A DNA stretch of 31,454 nucleotides, from contig CAICTM010001336.1 of assembly GCA_903772945.1 (NCBI GenBank), positions 1 through 31,454 on the forward strand. The letters run 5' to 3'. The position numbers were made by a program, and so were the translations under genes. Source of the stretch: Seminavis robusta (lineage: Eukaryota; Bacillariophyta; Bacillariophyceae; Naviculales; Naviculaceae). A model generated the notes under the pieces. That model saw only the letters and a program-made list of their open reading frames with translations. It searched no databases and had not been told where the DNA came from. Below are positions 1 to 8,266 of the stretch, piece by piece; the stretch's first letter is position 1, and each line of letters begins with the position of its first letter.

Positions 1-580
1 AGTCCATAGGCGGTGCGCACCTAAGACTGGACCATGTCAGGGTATGACCTATCCAGTGGGCGAACAATGTCAGGCAGAAGCCGACAAAGAGCCATGCGAT
101 AGGGCCAAGTGACGCACTGGCAGACAGTGGCTCCCAAAGGGCTGCTGGCATCTTGCCCTGCACGACAAGGCAATGGCCACAGCATGGGACCTGATCACTC
201 AGACGCACCTGTGGTGGAGGTGGATCGATGATGACTGTTGTCGATCAGCGCCCTTCTAATAGGTTGAATCCTGGCTAGGCCACCGCGCTCCAGGTCATGA
301 TGGGAAGATGCACACTTCCGTTGTAAGTAGAGCTGTAGGGACCTGCCCCTTGTTCATGGGGCGGAGGTGAACGGCGGTGAGACTATAGGATAGTGTAGCC
401 ATGCTACTATGAGGCATATCCTCCTTCAGTGTTGACACTTGGTGTGCACCGTGAATCTCCCTATCGTGCAATTCATCAATGGTATACGACTCAGCTATTT
501 GGGCCCTCGGGCTCAACTATTGCCAGTGTAGAAAAAGGTCCTCCGGACCCAATAGGTTGTTAACCTAAATAAGTAATTAA
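1..580. other. Non-coding flank, nothing recognised
   Basis: I see no convincing reading frame, tRNA or repeat here. Only short frames exist, and none resembles a family I know. An in-frame stop (578-580) closes the frame of the recombinase fragment that follows. The stretch is probably decayed body of the same repetitive element, but this is inference from position only. Confidence 0.4.
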
Positions 581-1213
581 ACCCCTGTCCGCGGCGGCCT
601 CCAAGTCCGCGGTGACACCATCTCTTTGAATGACGTGAAAAACCACGCGTGCCTCACCGATGCCACGTTTACGTTCACTGACCAAAAGAATGCTGTCCGC
701 GGCGAGTCCGTGGGCCACCGCCCGACCTCTGATCCGTGGCTTTGCCCGGTGAAGTCCCTCGCGCGTGTGGTCTACCACCTCCGTACCAACGGCGCCGACG
801 CCGATACTCCCCTCTTCAACCACTTCAATGCGGCCCGCAACCGGTGGTATCCTGTGAAGCCCCAGTTCATCACCAACGCCCTCCGCCACGCTGCGGCCCT
901 CATCTCCCACGACACCGGCATCAACCCTGACAAGGTCTCTGCCCGCTCCCTCCGTCCTGGTGGTGCCACCGCCCTTCTCTGCGCCCATGTGGACTCGGAT
1001 GCCATCCGCCTTCTCGGCCGCTGGAAGTCCGACGCCATGCTCCGCTACCTGCGCATCCAAGCCGCTGCCGCCACCCACCACTACTCCCAACAGATGTTGG
1101 ACCATGGGGCGTACAACTTCCCGGGAGGCACCTACGATCGCCACCTCCTCCCGGCACAAGCGCCCCAACACTTCAACGAGATTCTTCTCCACGAAGAACT
1201 CTACGAGGACTAA
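581..1213 (+). pseudogene. Tyrosine recombinase catalytic domain, 5'-truncated
   Basis: The frame is open from 581 to the TAA at 1211-1213 (about 210 codons) and has no ATG near its start, so the N-terminal half, including the first catalytic Arg, is missing or lies in disrupted sequence upstream. The C-terminal part carries the usual tyrosine-recombinase blocks: ARSLRPGGATALL (second catalytic Arg region, canonical HxLRH with the His and last His changed), then LLGRWKSDAMLRYLR, which ends in the nucleophile-type Tyr. The canonical LGH box is GRW, as is common in the algal and oomycete copies I know. Such domains occur in DIRS/PAT/Ngaro retroelements and Cryptons. The 210-bp direct repeats just downstream favour the former. 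The coding strand is visibly GC-richer than the flanking DNA after 2208. Family is fairly secure; element class is inferred. Confidence 0.75.
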
Positions 1214-1313
1214 CCTACCCCTAGTCCTCGCCCCCCTGTCCTCGCCTCCACCTGGACAGGGGGAAACTTCTCCCACCCCGCTACGCTCCCTCCCTGTTCT
1301 GCCTTTGGCTTTG

Positions 1314-1523
1314 GGTTGCACGACTCAAGGCTGTCCCATGGAACATCACATTCCCGGGACTCCCTTTTGCCGTGCGGGATCCATCCGGGATTCCCCAGTC
1401 CCGAATGGTACCCCGGGGACTGGAGACGGTTGGCTCAGTAAATGGCCGAGTCTCTCCACTCACCTAATCCTCTACTAGTCGTGTCTAGCTGCTCTGGGCG
1501 AGCGCAGCTTGTCTGCGCTCGGT
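1314..1523 (+). repeat. Direct repeat copy 1 (with 1999-2208)
   Basis: It matches 1999-2208 over 210 bp without a gap at an offset of 685 bp, with 6 mismatches by my count (about 97% identity). Both copies contain the self-complementary stretch around CCCCAGTCCCGAATGGTACC and end in CTTGTCTGCGCTCGGT. Similarity also reaches upstream through CTCCCTCCCTG, with about 18 extra bases in this copy. Confidence 0.95.
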
Positions 1524-1998
1524 GTTGAGCAGCAACACGCCTGGGGAACCCCCCGTCCGAGTTTCCACACCCCGCAGCGTGGAAACTTGAACCCTGATGG
1601 GTTCTCGCAACTATGACCCTAATCATGGTTGCCGAGAGGACCATCTCACAATTTGCAAAATTAATTCCCGCGCTCCTCACCTACAACTCAAGTACATCTC
1701 TACATCCCGCAGGTCATCACCTGCGTTCCGGAAATGGATACCCCACATGATGATGCACCGCATCAGCTCCTCAATGCCTCTCGAACAAGATTACCCTTAA
1801 GGCAACGACGCCCGTCCAAGACCACATTTGGCAAGATCGACAGCGGCAACCATGAATCACTAAAGCCAGCGACCTAGCCAAGACCAGCCATTGAACTGCC
1901 GATCGCAAGAAGGTTGTCTCTCTCTCAGCTCACAATTCTTCATTCAGCCGACGCTGAAGGCAAGAACCTAGATTAGATTAACCCACTTCTCCCTCCCT
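1524..1998. other. Spacer between the direct repeats
   Basis: This is 475 bp with no convincing gene. It has a small hairpin at 1561-1586 (arms GTTTCCAC and GTGGAAAC, 10-nt loop). If the neighbours are the B1 and B2 parts of split direct repeats, this stretch should hold A2, a copy of the element's left end, which is not in the window. Confidence 0.4.
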
Positions 1999-2208
1999 GG
2001 TTGCACGACTCAAGGCTGTCCTGTGGAACATCACATTCCCGGGACTCCCTTTTGCCGTGTGGAATCCATCCGGGACTCCCCAGTCCCGAATGGTACCCCG
2101 GGGACTGGAGACGGTCGGCTCAGTAAATGGCCGAGTCTCTCCACTCACCTAATCCTCTACTAGTCGTGTCTAGCTGCTCTGGGCGAGCGCAGCTTGTCTG
2201 CGCTCGGT
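1999..2208 (+). repeat. Direct repeat copy 2
   Basis: This is the partner of 1314-1523. Identity stops abruptly at 2208. Beyond it the DNA turns AT-rich and unrelated to what follows copy 1, so 2208/2209 is a real junction: either the end of the recombinase element or the insertion point of the neighbouring Copia LTR. Confidence 0.95.
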
Positions 2209-2898
2209 ACAACTGCTATTCTTGGCATATGCTTCACTGATTTAGACTCCACCTCCTACCAAAACAAAGATCAAAATAAATTTTGCATGCTCGGGAACGC
2301 TGAACAATCCCCAACTATCAAGGCCCATGAGAATCTTGTTGCATCTTTTCCGTGTGTCTTTCAATCCCTTTCAAAAGGCAAGCTGAAAATCGCATTCAAT
2401 TGTGGGATTGAATTGTGGGAACCCGGAAGCAAAGTGCAGCAGCAAAAAAGAGCACAGCACATCACGAATCAACCAGAGAGAAGAGAGTTGGTTTACTGGC
2501 AAATAAAACTGAAAGCTTTTTGTTCCGATATTTCACGGAAGAGAGTTGGTTTACATCACGCAGAAGAAGAGATAAGACAACACTTTGTTGAGAGAAGCAG
2601 TAGTACTACAGGACAAAATATGGCGACGAAACTTGTAGCGAATTTTGGATGTTGTTTGCTAGTAATACTGCAGCTTATTGGGGAGTAATTTGGTTTTAGA
2701 TTAAGCTGAAAAGCAAAAGTGAGGATTTTCTGGTGGTGCATAGCAATTCTTGTGATTGAATTGGATATAAGGACCCCCGCAACATTTTAGACCTAAAACT
2801 CCCTTGGTTCCTTGCATGATGAATTTGCATGCGAACCGGACTAGATGATTAATACACGAGTCAATAGTAAAGAGCTGTCAGGTATATTTCCTCCAACA
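2209..2898 (-). repeat. Probable 3' LTR of the Copia element
   Basis: On the minus strand a TGTTGG start (complement of CCAACA at 2893-2898) follows the pol stop by about 60 bp, right after a short purine-rich CAGGAGTG, which is the expected PPT/LTR order for a Copia element. The other end is placed at 2209 because the upstream direct repeat ends there, but I could not find the inverted TG...CA partner. No second LTR copy is visible beyond the 5' end of the element, so this rests on position and the TGTTGG start. The block is AT-rich and contains a 16-bp internal direct repeat (2481-2496 and 2539-2554). A plus-strand frame across it (2194-2688) resembles nothing. Confidence 0.55.
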
Positions 2899-2954
2899 CA
2901 CTCCTGCATGGTGCCCTAAGTGGCTACCGTGGAACGAATAAATAAATTAGGAAA

Positions 2955-5900
2955 TCAAACAAGGGGTGGATGCCCCATGATGAAAGCCCTGTGCTCATGG
3001 AAGAGCTTGCCCTGAAGGGGCTTCGTGAAAAAGTCTCCACGCATCTCCAAGGTTGGGCAGTACACAACTCTGAGGTTTCCTTTTCCAATCTGATCATGAA
3101 TGAAAAAGAAACGAATGTTGATGGCCCGAGTCCTTTTGCCCGAACTGCCTTTGCCATTCTCTGCAAGGATGATCGTGCTTTTGTTGTCCTGCATGAGGAT
3201 GTTGTCCTTCACAACGATCCCCTGCTCTTCAAGGAACAACTTTGCCCACAACATGGGCGACATGACATCGTCAGCTCCAATCAATTCCGCTTCCGTGCTG
3301 CTCCTCGAATTCAATTTCTGTTTCGCAGACACAGACAGCACCGCGCCACTTCCAAAGGACATGACTCCTCCTGTATGGGAACGGTAATCAGGATGGACTG
3401 CAAATGATGCATCCACCCACCAAGTGATGATGCGTATGTCATCAATGTGTAGGATCAACTTGTCCTCCGCAGTCTGATCCAAAAACTTGACGCCTTGGAC
3501 CAGCTTGTCCCAATCATCAGATGTTGGGCTTTTGACACGAGTGCATAACACAGTAGTGAGAGTCTGCACATCTGGTCGAGCACGCTTGCACAGAAACAAC
3601 AGCTTGGCTGCAAAGGTATGATAAGTCTCCCTGTTTTTGTCATTCAGGGTGGTTCCATCACCAGAGCTGAAAAGGTCAGCAGGAGCTGCACTTGGTACCT
3701 TTTTCATTGCCCCAAAGTCCACTGGAAACTCTGAGATCATTTTCTTGACATAGTCTATCATGTCAATCACAACCTTTCCTGGGTCGGAAAAATCAACTGT
3801 CATCTCCAAGTAGTCATGCTTTGGACCACGGGTTGCCTTGACGGCTCCATAGGTTCCATACCTGTCATTGAACCATTCCAAAGTATTCACCAACTTCATT
3901 CTGTGGCTTGACATCAAATCGTCAACATGGAATCGAATTGTTTGTTGGTAGCCTTCGATCATCCGGTTTGCCACACATGGATCGTATGGGTTGAACACAA
4001 ATCCAACTTGCTCGAGGTCACTTCTGAATAGCTTGTACCAAAGAAGTGCCGCCAAAACCATGCCATAAATGGCTCTCTCCACGACAACATAGAGGACAGG
4101 ACGTCCCTTTTTGTATGTCAGGAATGAAGCATAGGTGTTAGGATCAATTTCCACAAGTAGGTCTGCAAGGGTTCCCTCAATGATCATGAGGACCCTGTCT
4201 TCACCTGGTTTGACAACTGGCATTGGAGTCTGAATGAATGCGTTTGGAACATCCAGTGACATGACATCCCTGTCTTCCGAGGCATCAACACACATGGATA
4301 ACATCAAACCCTCAAGTGAAACTGTGGGACTTCTGGCGTCCTCCTTCTGGTGGTACACTCTTGTTGGCTTCCCATTGTAGACAGCTCTGGCCTTGACAGT
4401 GCCATCTCTTTTCTCAGTAATGAACATGAGTGCCATCTGTGCTTTCTTCAATTCAGATTCACTGCACTGGTTCGGGTCAATTGGGCTGAAACATACTCGG
4501 CTGTGGAGCTGGTCCATCTCTTTGAGTGCTGCCTCTCTTGCTTTGGTGCCCCATACTTTCAGACCCTTGGGTAGAAGATGTTGTTGGGCATGGCTGCTCT
4601 CATCCTTGACTTCTGCTGTGGCACTCCTGTGATTACAGGAGTCCATGAACAATGCCAAGTGCTTGCTTGTTTCGGTCTCGTAAAGCAGTGGCTGATTCAC
4701 TTCATCATCTTGGATGAAGGTTACTCCTTTCTTGTTTGCTTCAGCTGTAGCAATCCGAGCTGATCTTCGAATTCCAACTCTGGGAAGCTTGGAAGCTTTG
4801 TCTGGCCCAGCGAGGTTTCCATTATTGGTATCCACTGCTGGTGCCGTCTCTTCGACTGTAGGGTTGGCTGGACTTGTACTTGTTGGGATTCCTTGGAATC
4901 CCTCTTCTCCTTCTTCATCGGAGTCAATGTCTGTGGCATACTGTTTGGATGCCCTTGGTACTAGCCCTGGGGCGTTCCCATCCTCAGAATCTTCATCTGA
5001 TTCTTTGGATTCCACTGATTCATCGTCCGAAGAGTCTCCATAGACTTGGAGGTAGCTCTCATTTCCATTGTCACCATCCACTCCTGCAGGCAAACCTACA
5101 GGCAAAAATTCCACAAGGTCACGGTTGTGAAAGATTAGAGGTTTCTTGCCCTCACCGTATGCCTTCTTTTCGACAGCATCAATGACTGAGCGAGGCATTG
5201 GCAGAATACGAACATGCTGGCGCGTGATGACTTCAAAGGTGACAAGATCCATCACACTGTGCCCTCCTTGGTGGTTGTCCATCAATGGACGGAGATAGAT
5301 GCAATCCAATCGCCGGGGCTCCATGGAATTGAGCTTGTCTGGTTCGTTGGAAGCAAGACAATAGCTCCCAAAAGTGTACTGGATATCTTTGTAGTTGGTG
5401 GTCCGACCCTCCAAGATCTGCCTGGGAGGATACACTTTGGAAATTCCATCAAGTGCTGGGAAAAGGTTGAGTTTACAATTGACATCATAGACCAATTCCA
5501 CAATCATCACCTTTGGCATCACCAGAAACGGTGTAGCATGCCAGGCTGCGCGGATGCGCTCCTTCAAGGTTCGGATGTTGCGCTCGGCGGGACCACTGTG
5601 AGTCTGAGCCGCTCCATGGTTGAGCTTGAGCTCCATGTCGTTCTTGACAGGATCCATCAGGCTCTTGAACTCCAGGTCGCACTGGATTTCTTTGATCTTG
5701 AAATCATTATTCCCGTACCGATCAAAGATTTTGTCAATGGCAGCATAGAATGATTTACCTTTCCGATTGGTCAGGTAGGCTGATTCTCTGTGGCGGATCT
5801 GCAAGTCGGTGAATGCTAGAAAAGCAATTTCACAAACATAAAACACATCCATGCATCCGGTCAAGAACCTGTGGGGTGCCACCAGCTCATCCGGAACAGT

Positions 5901-6152
5901 ATGGATACTGGCGGTCACTGGTGGTGGGCGCCTGCGTGTAGTAGAGCCCTTGGCCTTGCCCATGTCGCTGCCAAAAATTAATTCGGCACGATCGATGTCC
6001 TCCAGCTTGACAGGACAGTCTCTGATTTGTCCAGTCCTGATCATGTTGCGGTAGCCCTCCAAAGGCGGACGCTGGAGGTTGTGGTACAGATTTCTTGCGA
6101 GAAATGCACCCTTGGCTTGCTTCTTACTTGGTAAAGCCTTCGAGGTTGCCCT
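2955..6152 (-). CDS. pol: Copia-type retrotransposon Pol (integrase, RT, RNase H), CoDi-like
   Basis: The frame is open from 6152 to TGA (2957-2955), about 1065 codons, with no ATG at its head. It begins inside the end of the upstream protease ORF, in the +1 frame relative to it. Domain order is that of Ty1/Copia. A pre-integrase segment (ARNLYHNLQRPP..GYRNMI) comes first. The integrase core follows, with Asp in QCDLEF and Glu in PAERNIRTLKER (30 residues between them by my count). Reverse transcriptase has SLDVPNAFIQTPMP and the catalytic FHVDDLMSSH at about residue 711 counted from 6062. RNase H has WWVDASFAVH, RSSTEAELIGADD and MQDNKSTI near the end. No internal stop is present over more than 3 kb, so the copy is young or under recent selection. 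The integrase/linker style resembles diatom CoDi elements. Confidence 0.93.
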   Translation of the reverse strand, partial: RATSKALPSKKQAKGAFLARNLYHNLQRPPLEGYRNMIRTGQIRDCPVKLEDIDRAELIFGSDMGKAKGSTTRRRPPPVTASIHTVPDELVAPHRFLTGCMDVFYVCEIAFLAFTDLQIRHRESAYLTNRKGKSFYAAIDKIFDRYGNNDFKIKEIQCDLEFKSLMDPVKNDMELKLNHGAAQTHSGPAERNIRTLKERIRAAWHATPFLVMPKVMIVELVYDVNCKLNLFPALDGISKVYPPRQILEGRTTNYKDIQYTFGSYCLASNEPDKLNSMEPRRLDCIYLRPLMDNHQGGHSVMDLVTFEVITRQHVRILPMPRSVIDAVEKKAYGEGKKPLIFHNRDLVEFLPVGLPAGVDGDNGNESYLQVYGDSSDDESVESKESDEDSEDGNAPGLVPRASKQYATDIDSDEEGEEGFQGIPTSTSPANPTVEETAPAVDTNNGNLAGPDKASKLPRVGIRRSARIATAEANKKGVTFIQDDEVNQPLLYETETSKHLALFMDSCNHRSATAEVKDESSHAQQHLLPKGLKVWGTKAREAALKEMDQLHSRVCFSPIDPNQCSESELKKAQMALMFITEKRDGTVKARAVYNGKPTRVYHQKEDARSPTVSLEGLMLSMCVDASEDRDVMSLDVPNAFIQTPMPVVKPGEDRVLMIIEGTLADLLVEIDPNTYASFLTYKKGRPVLYVVVERAIYGMVLAALLWYKLFRSDLEQVGFVFNPYDPCVANRMIEGYQQTIRFHVDDLMSSHRMKLVNTLEWFNDRYGTYGAVKATRGPKHDYLEMTVDFSDPGKVVIDMIDYVKKMISEFPVDFGAMKKVPSAAPADLFSSGDGTTLNDKNRETYHTFAAKLLFLCKRARPDVQTLTTVLCTRVKSPTSDDWDKLVQGVKFLDQTAEDKLILHIDDIRIITWWVDASFAVHPDYRSHTGGVMSFGSGAVLSVSAKQKLNSRSSTEAELIGADDVMSPMLWAKLFLEEQGIVVKDNILMQDNKSTIILAENGKGSSGKRTRAINIRFFFIHDQIGKGNLRVVYCPTLEMRGDFFTKPLQGKLFHEHRAFIMGHPPLV

Positions 6153-7131
6153 CTACCGTCTGAACCAAATGTTGGAACTCCGGTTCAAACTGGTTGAGTT
6201 GGGCCATGTGATCCAGTAGGTCTTGCTCAATCAGCACTCCATACAGACCTTTGGCGGTCCTTCCATACCTGGTGTGAATCCCAGTTGGGCGGTAGTGGTA
6301 GATGGCGTCGTCGACTCTTGAATCCATGAGGACATAGGATCCATCCTGTGCCCTGACGCAGTCATCCACAACAAGAGACAAAGCGTTGATGTTGGCGATG
6401 CCTCCTGGATTGGCATAGCCGTTTCCGTATGGGGTGTCACCTTCTTGGGTAAGCTTGGTGCTTCCAACGTTGGTGGCCATCTCGATTGGTCTGGGAGATA
6501 GCCGCTTGCGGACAATCATGTCCTGGTTCATGACAGTTCGGATTGAACTGCCACTGTCGAGATACACTGTGTTGGTTCCATCAGGAATGAGGTTCTTGAC
6601 CGACACTCCTGTAAGATTCGGCTCTGCCACTCCTGTGAGTTCGGCATCTGCCACTCCTGTAAACTCGAACGCAACTTGATGATGCTGGTAGTCTTCATAG
6701 CAGTTGCCTCTCTGGTTTTCTTGCTGACGCCGGCTGGGTCCACGGTACAAGCAACGAAACTCATTCTCTGTATCCGAGCTGTAGTTGGAACAGCAGCTCT
6801 GGGTATCATCTTGACCATTCCGAGAGATCACTCCTTCAGACGGATCTGTGTTGAAGGAAGTGTCAGGGAAGGCAGAACGACTCACAAGAATGTTATGGGT
6901 GTCACTGTACCGCTGTAAGACGAGGTCAGACCCGATGCTTACACCGTCTGGACCTCCCTCGTCAAGCTGATCGTAGCCGTAGCCGGAGTGGTAGTTCTCT
7001 TCTGATGATGTCTCATCTCGCCTCCACTCTTCCGCATAAAGCGGGACTTCTCCAAGGAAATCAACGGCGAATTGCCCCCAGTCAACGTATTCTTCCGGCT
7101 CACTGTCGGTTGTGGAGTCATCTCTTGCCAT
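6124..7131 (-). CDS. Copia protease-containing ORF with acidic N-terminus
   Basis: It runs from ATG (7131-7129) to TAA (6126-6124), 335 codons. The aspartic protease signature is NTVYLDSGSSIRTVM in the middle. Just before it is a short tandem repeat of the type LTGVA (FTGVAD, LTGVAE, LTGVS). The first 150 residues are acidic and Ser/Glu-rich (DDSTTDSEPEEY) and show neither a CCHC zinc knuckle nor a gag-like helical domain, so a normal gag seems absent or replaced. The last 29 bases overlap the pol frame, which is +1 relative to it. A ribosomal +1 shift or a single-base indel would be needed to fuse them; the sequence of one copy cannot separate these. Confidence 0.8.
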   Translation of the reverse strand: MARDDSTTDSEPEEYVDWGQFAVDFLGEVPLYAEEWRRDETSSEENYHSGYGYDQLDEGGPDGVSIGSDLVLQRYSDTHNILVSRSAFPDTSFNTDPSEGVISRNGQDDTQSCCSNYSSDTENEFRCLYRGPSRRQQENQRGNCYEDYQHHQVAFEFTGVADAELTGVAEPNLTGVSVKNLIPDGTNTVYLDSGSSIRTVMNQDMIVRKRLSPRPIEMATNVGSTKLTQEGDTPYGNGYANPGGIANINALSLVVDDCVRAQDGSYVLMDSRVDDAIYHYRPTGIHTRYGRTAKGLYGVLIEQDLLDHMAQLNQFEPEFQHLVQTVEGNLEGFTK

Positions 7132-7317
7132 CAGGGGCGGGACTCAGATAGCTTTTGGCGGGCTACATTTTCAACTGTTATTGTCACATCCTCTAAGTAT
7201 TTCAAATGCACTTATCCTTACTGCATATGTTTTAAAACGTCCATTTATGGTTTTACCAGTCACTAAATTATCACCAAAGCACATAAACGAAATTTTGTAA
7301 CATTTTATGGGCTGACA
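7132..7317. other. Expected Copia 5' leader/LTR side, no LTR found
   Basis: This AT-rich stretch lies upstream of the protease ORF. It shows no similarity to the 2209-2898 block beyond about 11 bases near 7173, no TGTTGG...CA boundaries and no tRNA-like primer site that I recognise. The element therefore looks truncated at its 5' side, possibly by the neighbouring inverted-repeat element. Confidence 0.4.
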
Positions 7318-7351
7318 GGACCTCTGTGGAAACTCGAGTCGTGCTACCGAT

Positions 7352-7507
7352 CGTCTCCTAAATCCTTTTGATCGTCTCCTATTTAATGGATTTCGTCTCC
7401 TAAAAATAGGAGACGAAACGGATCGTCTCTTAAATCTTTCGTCTCCTCTTAAATCGTCTCCTATTTTCAACGGATCGTCTCCTAATCTCAACGGATCGTC
7501 TCTTAAG
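7352..7507 (+). repeat. Nine-site motif array, left half
   Basis: Site offsets from 7352 are 0, 21, 42, 58 (inverted), 72, 88, 103, 124 and 145. Core bases CGTCTCCTAA are conserved while the 5-10 bp between cores vary. Confidence 0.9.
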
Positions 7508-7531
7508 TGCACCATGTAAACTGTATGGTAT

Positions 7532-7688
7532 CGTCTCCTAAAGCTTTCAGATCGTCTCCTATTTCGAAACGATCGTCTCCTAAATGGAACGTCTCCTAAT
7601 GAATCGTCTCCTAAATATAGGAGACGATTGCTTTCGTCTCTTAAATCATTTCGATCGTCTCCTAAGCCTCGGTGTATCGTCTTTTAAG
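7532..7688 (+). repeat. Nine-site motif array, right half
   Basis: Site offsets from 7532 are 0, 21, 42, 58, 73, 89 (inverted), 103, 124 and 146. These are the same positions as in the left half within 1 bp, at a displacement of 180 bp, but the inverted site has moved from the fourth to the sixth place. The last site is degenerate (CGTCTTTTAAG). Confidence 0.9.
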
Positions 7689-7722
7689 TAATTTGCCACG
7701 AATGACGTTTCCACAGAGGTCC

Positions 7723-7993
7723 AGTTTTGTGAGTACATCAATCTTGGATATCACCAATTTACTTAAGTGCAAAACTGCTTGTCCTAATTGTTCCAAATAT
7801 ATGCAATATATTCTTCATGGCTCAAGAGTTGTGTTACAAGTCTTCTCTGAAACATCTCTCCAACATCTCCAACAATACTCACCCAGCCTTAGGATCCGAA
7901 AATTCGTCCAAAATTATGGGCTCACAAAACACTTTGCTCATTATTCTTCATCTTCTCTTGGCAACATAATTTTCCTTTACTGTTTCTTCTACA
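7723..7993. other. AT-rich intergenic stretch
   Basis: I see no gene or clear element here. It could be upstream sequence of the small frame at 7994, but no promoter motif is convincing. Confidence 0.3.
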
Positions 7994-8266
7994 ATGTCCA
8001 AGTCTCAAGTTGTGGCAGTTCTATATGAGAAGGATCTCCTCCATGGAGTGTCCAATTCTGATGATATTTGCCAGTTCTGGCTGCCTCTTTCTACTATGTC
8101 TTCACATTTGCTCCCTCATACTACCACTACTACTGAGGGTGAAACGGAGACCGGGACAGAATCTGACCTTGAATCAACCTTCATCAAATCTGATTCTTCT
8201 CTTTCCTTCGAACCTTCCCCACCTGCTGAAGATTCTTGGCACCTGTCTGATGAGGAAACTGATTAG
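7994..8266 (+). CDS. Small hypothetical acidic protein (90 aa), doubtful
   Basis: An ATG frame of 90 codons ends with TAG. The C-terminal half is rich in Thr, Ser, Glu and Asp (TTTTTEGETETGTESDLES, later LSDEETD), a composition seen both in real acidic tails and in chance frames. I recognise no domain, signal peptide or membrane span. It sits alone in repeat-rich DNA with no splice sites that would extend it. It could be a fragment of a decayed element ORF. No function is proposed. Confidence 0.25.
   Translation: MSKSQVVAVLYEKDLLHGVSNSDDICQFWLPLSTMSSHLLPHTTTTTEGETETGTESDLESTFIKSDSSLSFEPSPPAEDSWHLSDEETD

Larger units (their letters stand above)
7318..7722. mobile_element. 405-bp TIR element with 18-site CGTCTCCTAA array
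   Basis: Ends: GGACCTCTGTGGAAAC at 7318-7333 is the exact reverse complement of 7707-7722, and the inverted repeat continues imperfectly to 26 bp (7318-7343 and 7697-7722, 4 mismatches). Inside, CGTCTC(C/T)TAA occurs on the plus strand at 7352, 7373, 7394, 7424, 7440, 7455, 7476, 7497, 7532, 7553, 7574, 7590, 7605, 7635, 7656 and, degenerate, 7678. Two inverted copies (7410, 7621) each form a 12-bp-stem, 4-nt-loop hairpin with the preceding site (7391-7418 and 7602-7629). There is no coding capacity and no clear target-site duplication. Size and TIRs fit a non-autonomous DNA element (MITE-like), but the ordered internal sites are not typical of MITEs. Confidence 0.8.

Noticed and set aside
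560..1321. Minus-strand frame of 253 codons over the recombinase
   Set aside because: It is an antisense shadow of the GC-rich recombinase frame with no domain similarity.
1561..1586. GTTTCCAC hairpin resembling the TIR end GTTTCCACAGAGG
   Set aside because: Only 8-9 bases are shared and the contexts are unrelated; no evidence that the elements are connected.
2194..2688. 164-codon plus-strand frame
   Set aside because: It begins inside the direct repeat, crosses the junction at 2208 into the presumed LTR and resembles nothing; likely chance.
7352..7688. CRISPR-like array of regularly spaced repeats
   Set aside because: The core is only 10-12 bp, spacers are 5-10 bp and partly similar, and the setting is eukaryotic with TIRs. 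It is not a CRISPR.
7318..7722. One long foldback hairpin over the whole element
   Set aside because: Motif copies face each other in the same strand sense and cannot pair. Only the TIRs and a short central inverted repeat share the axis.
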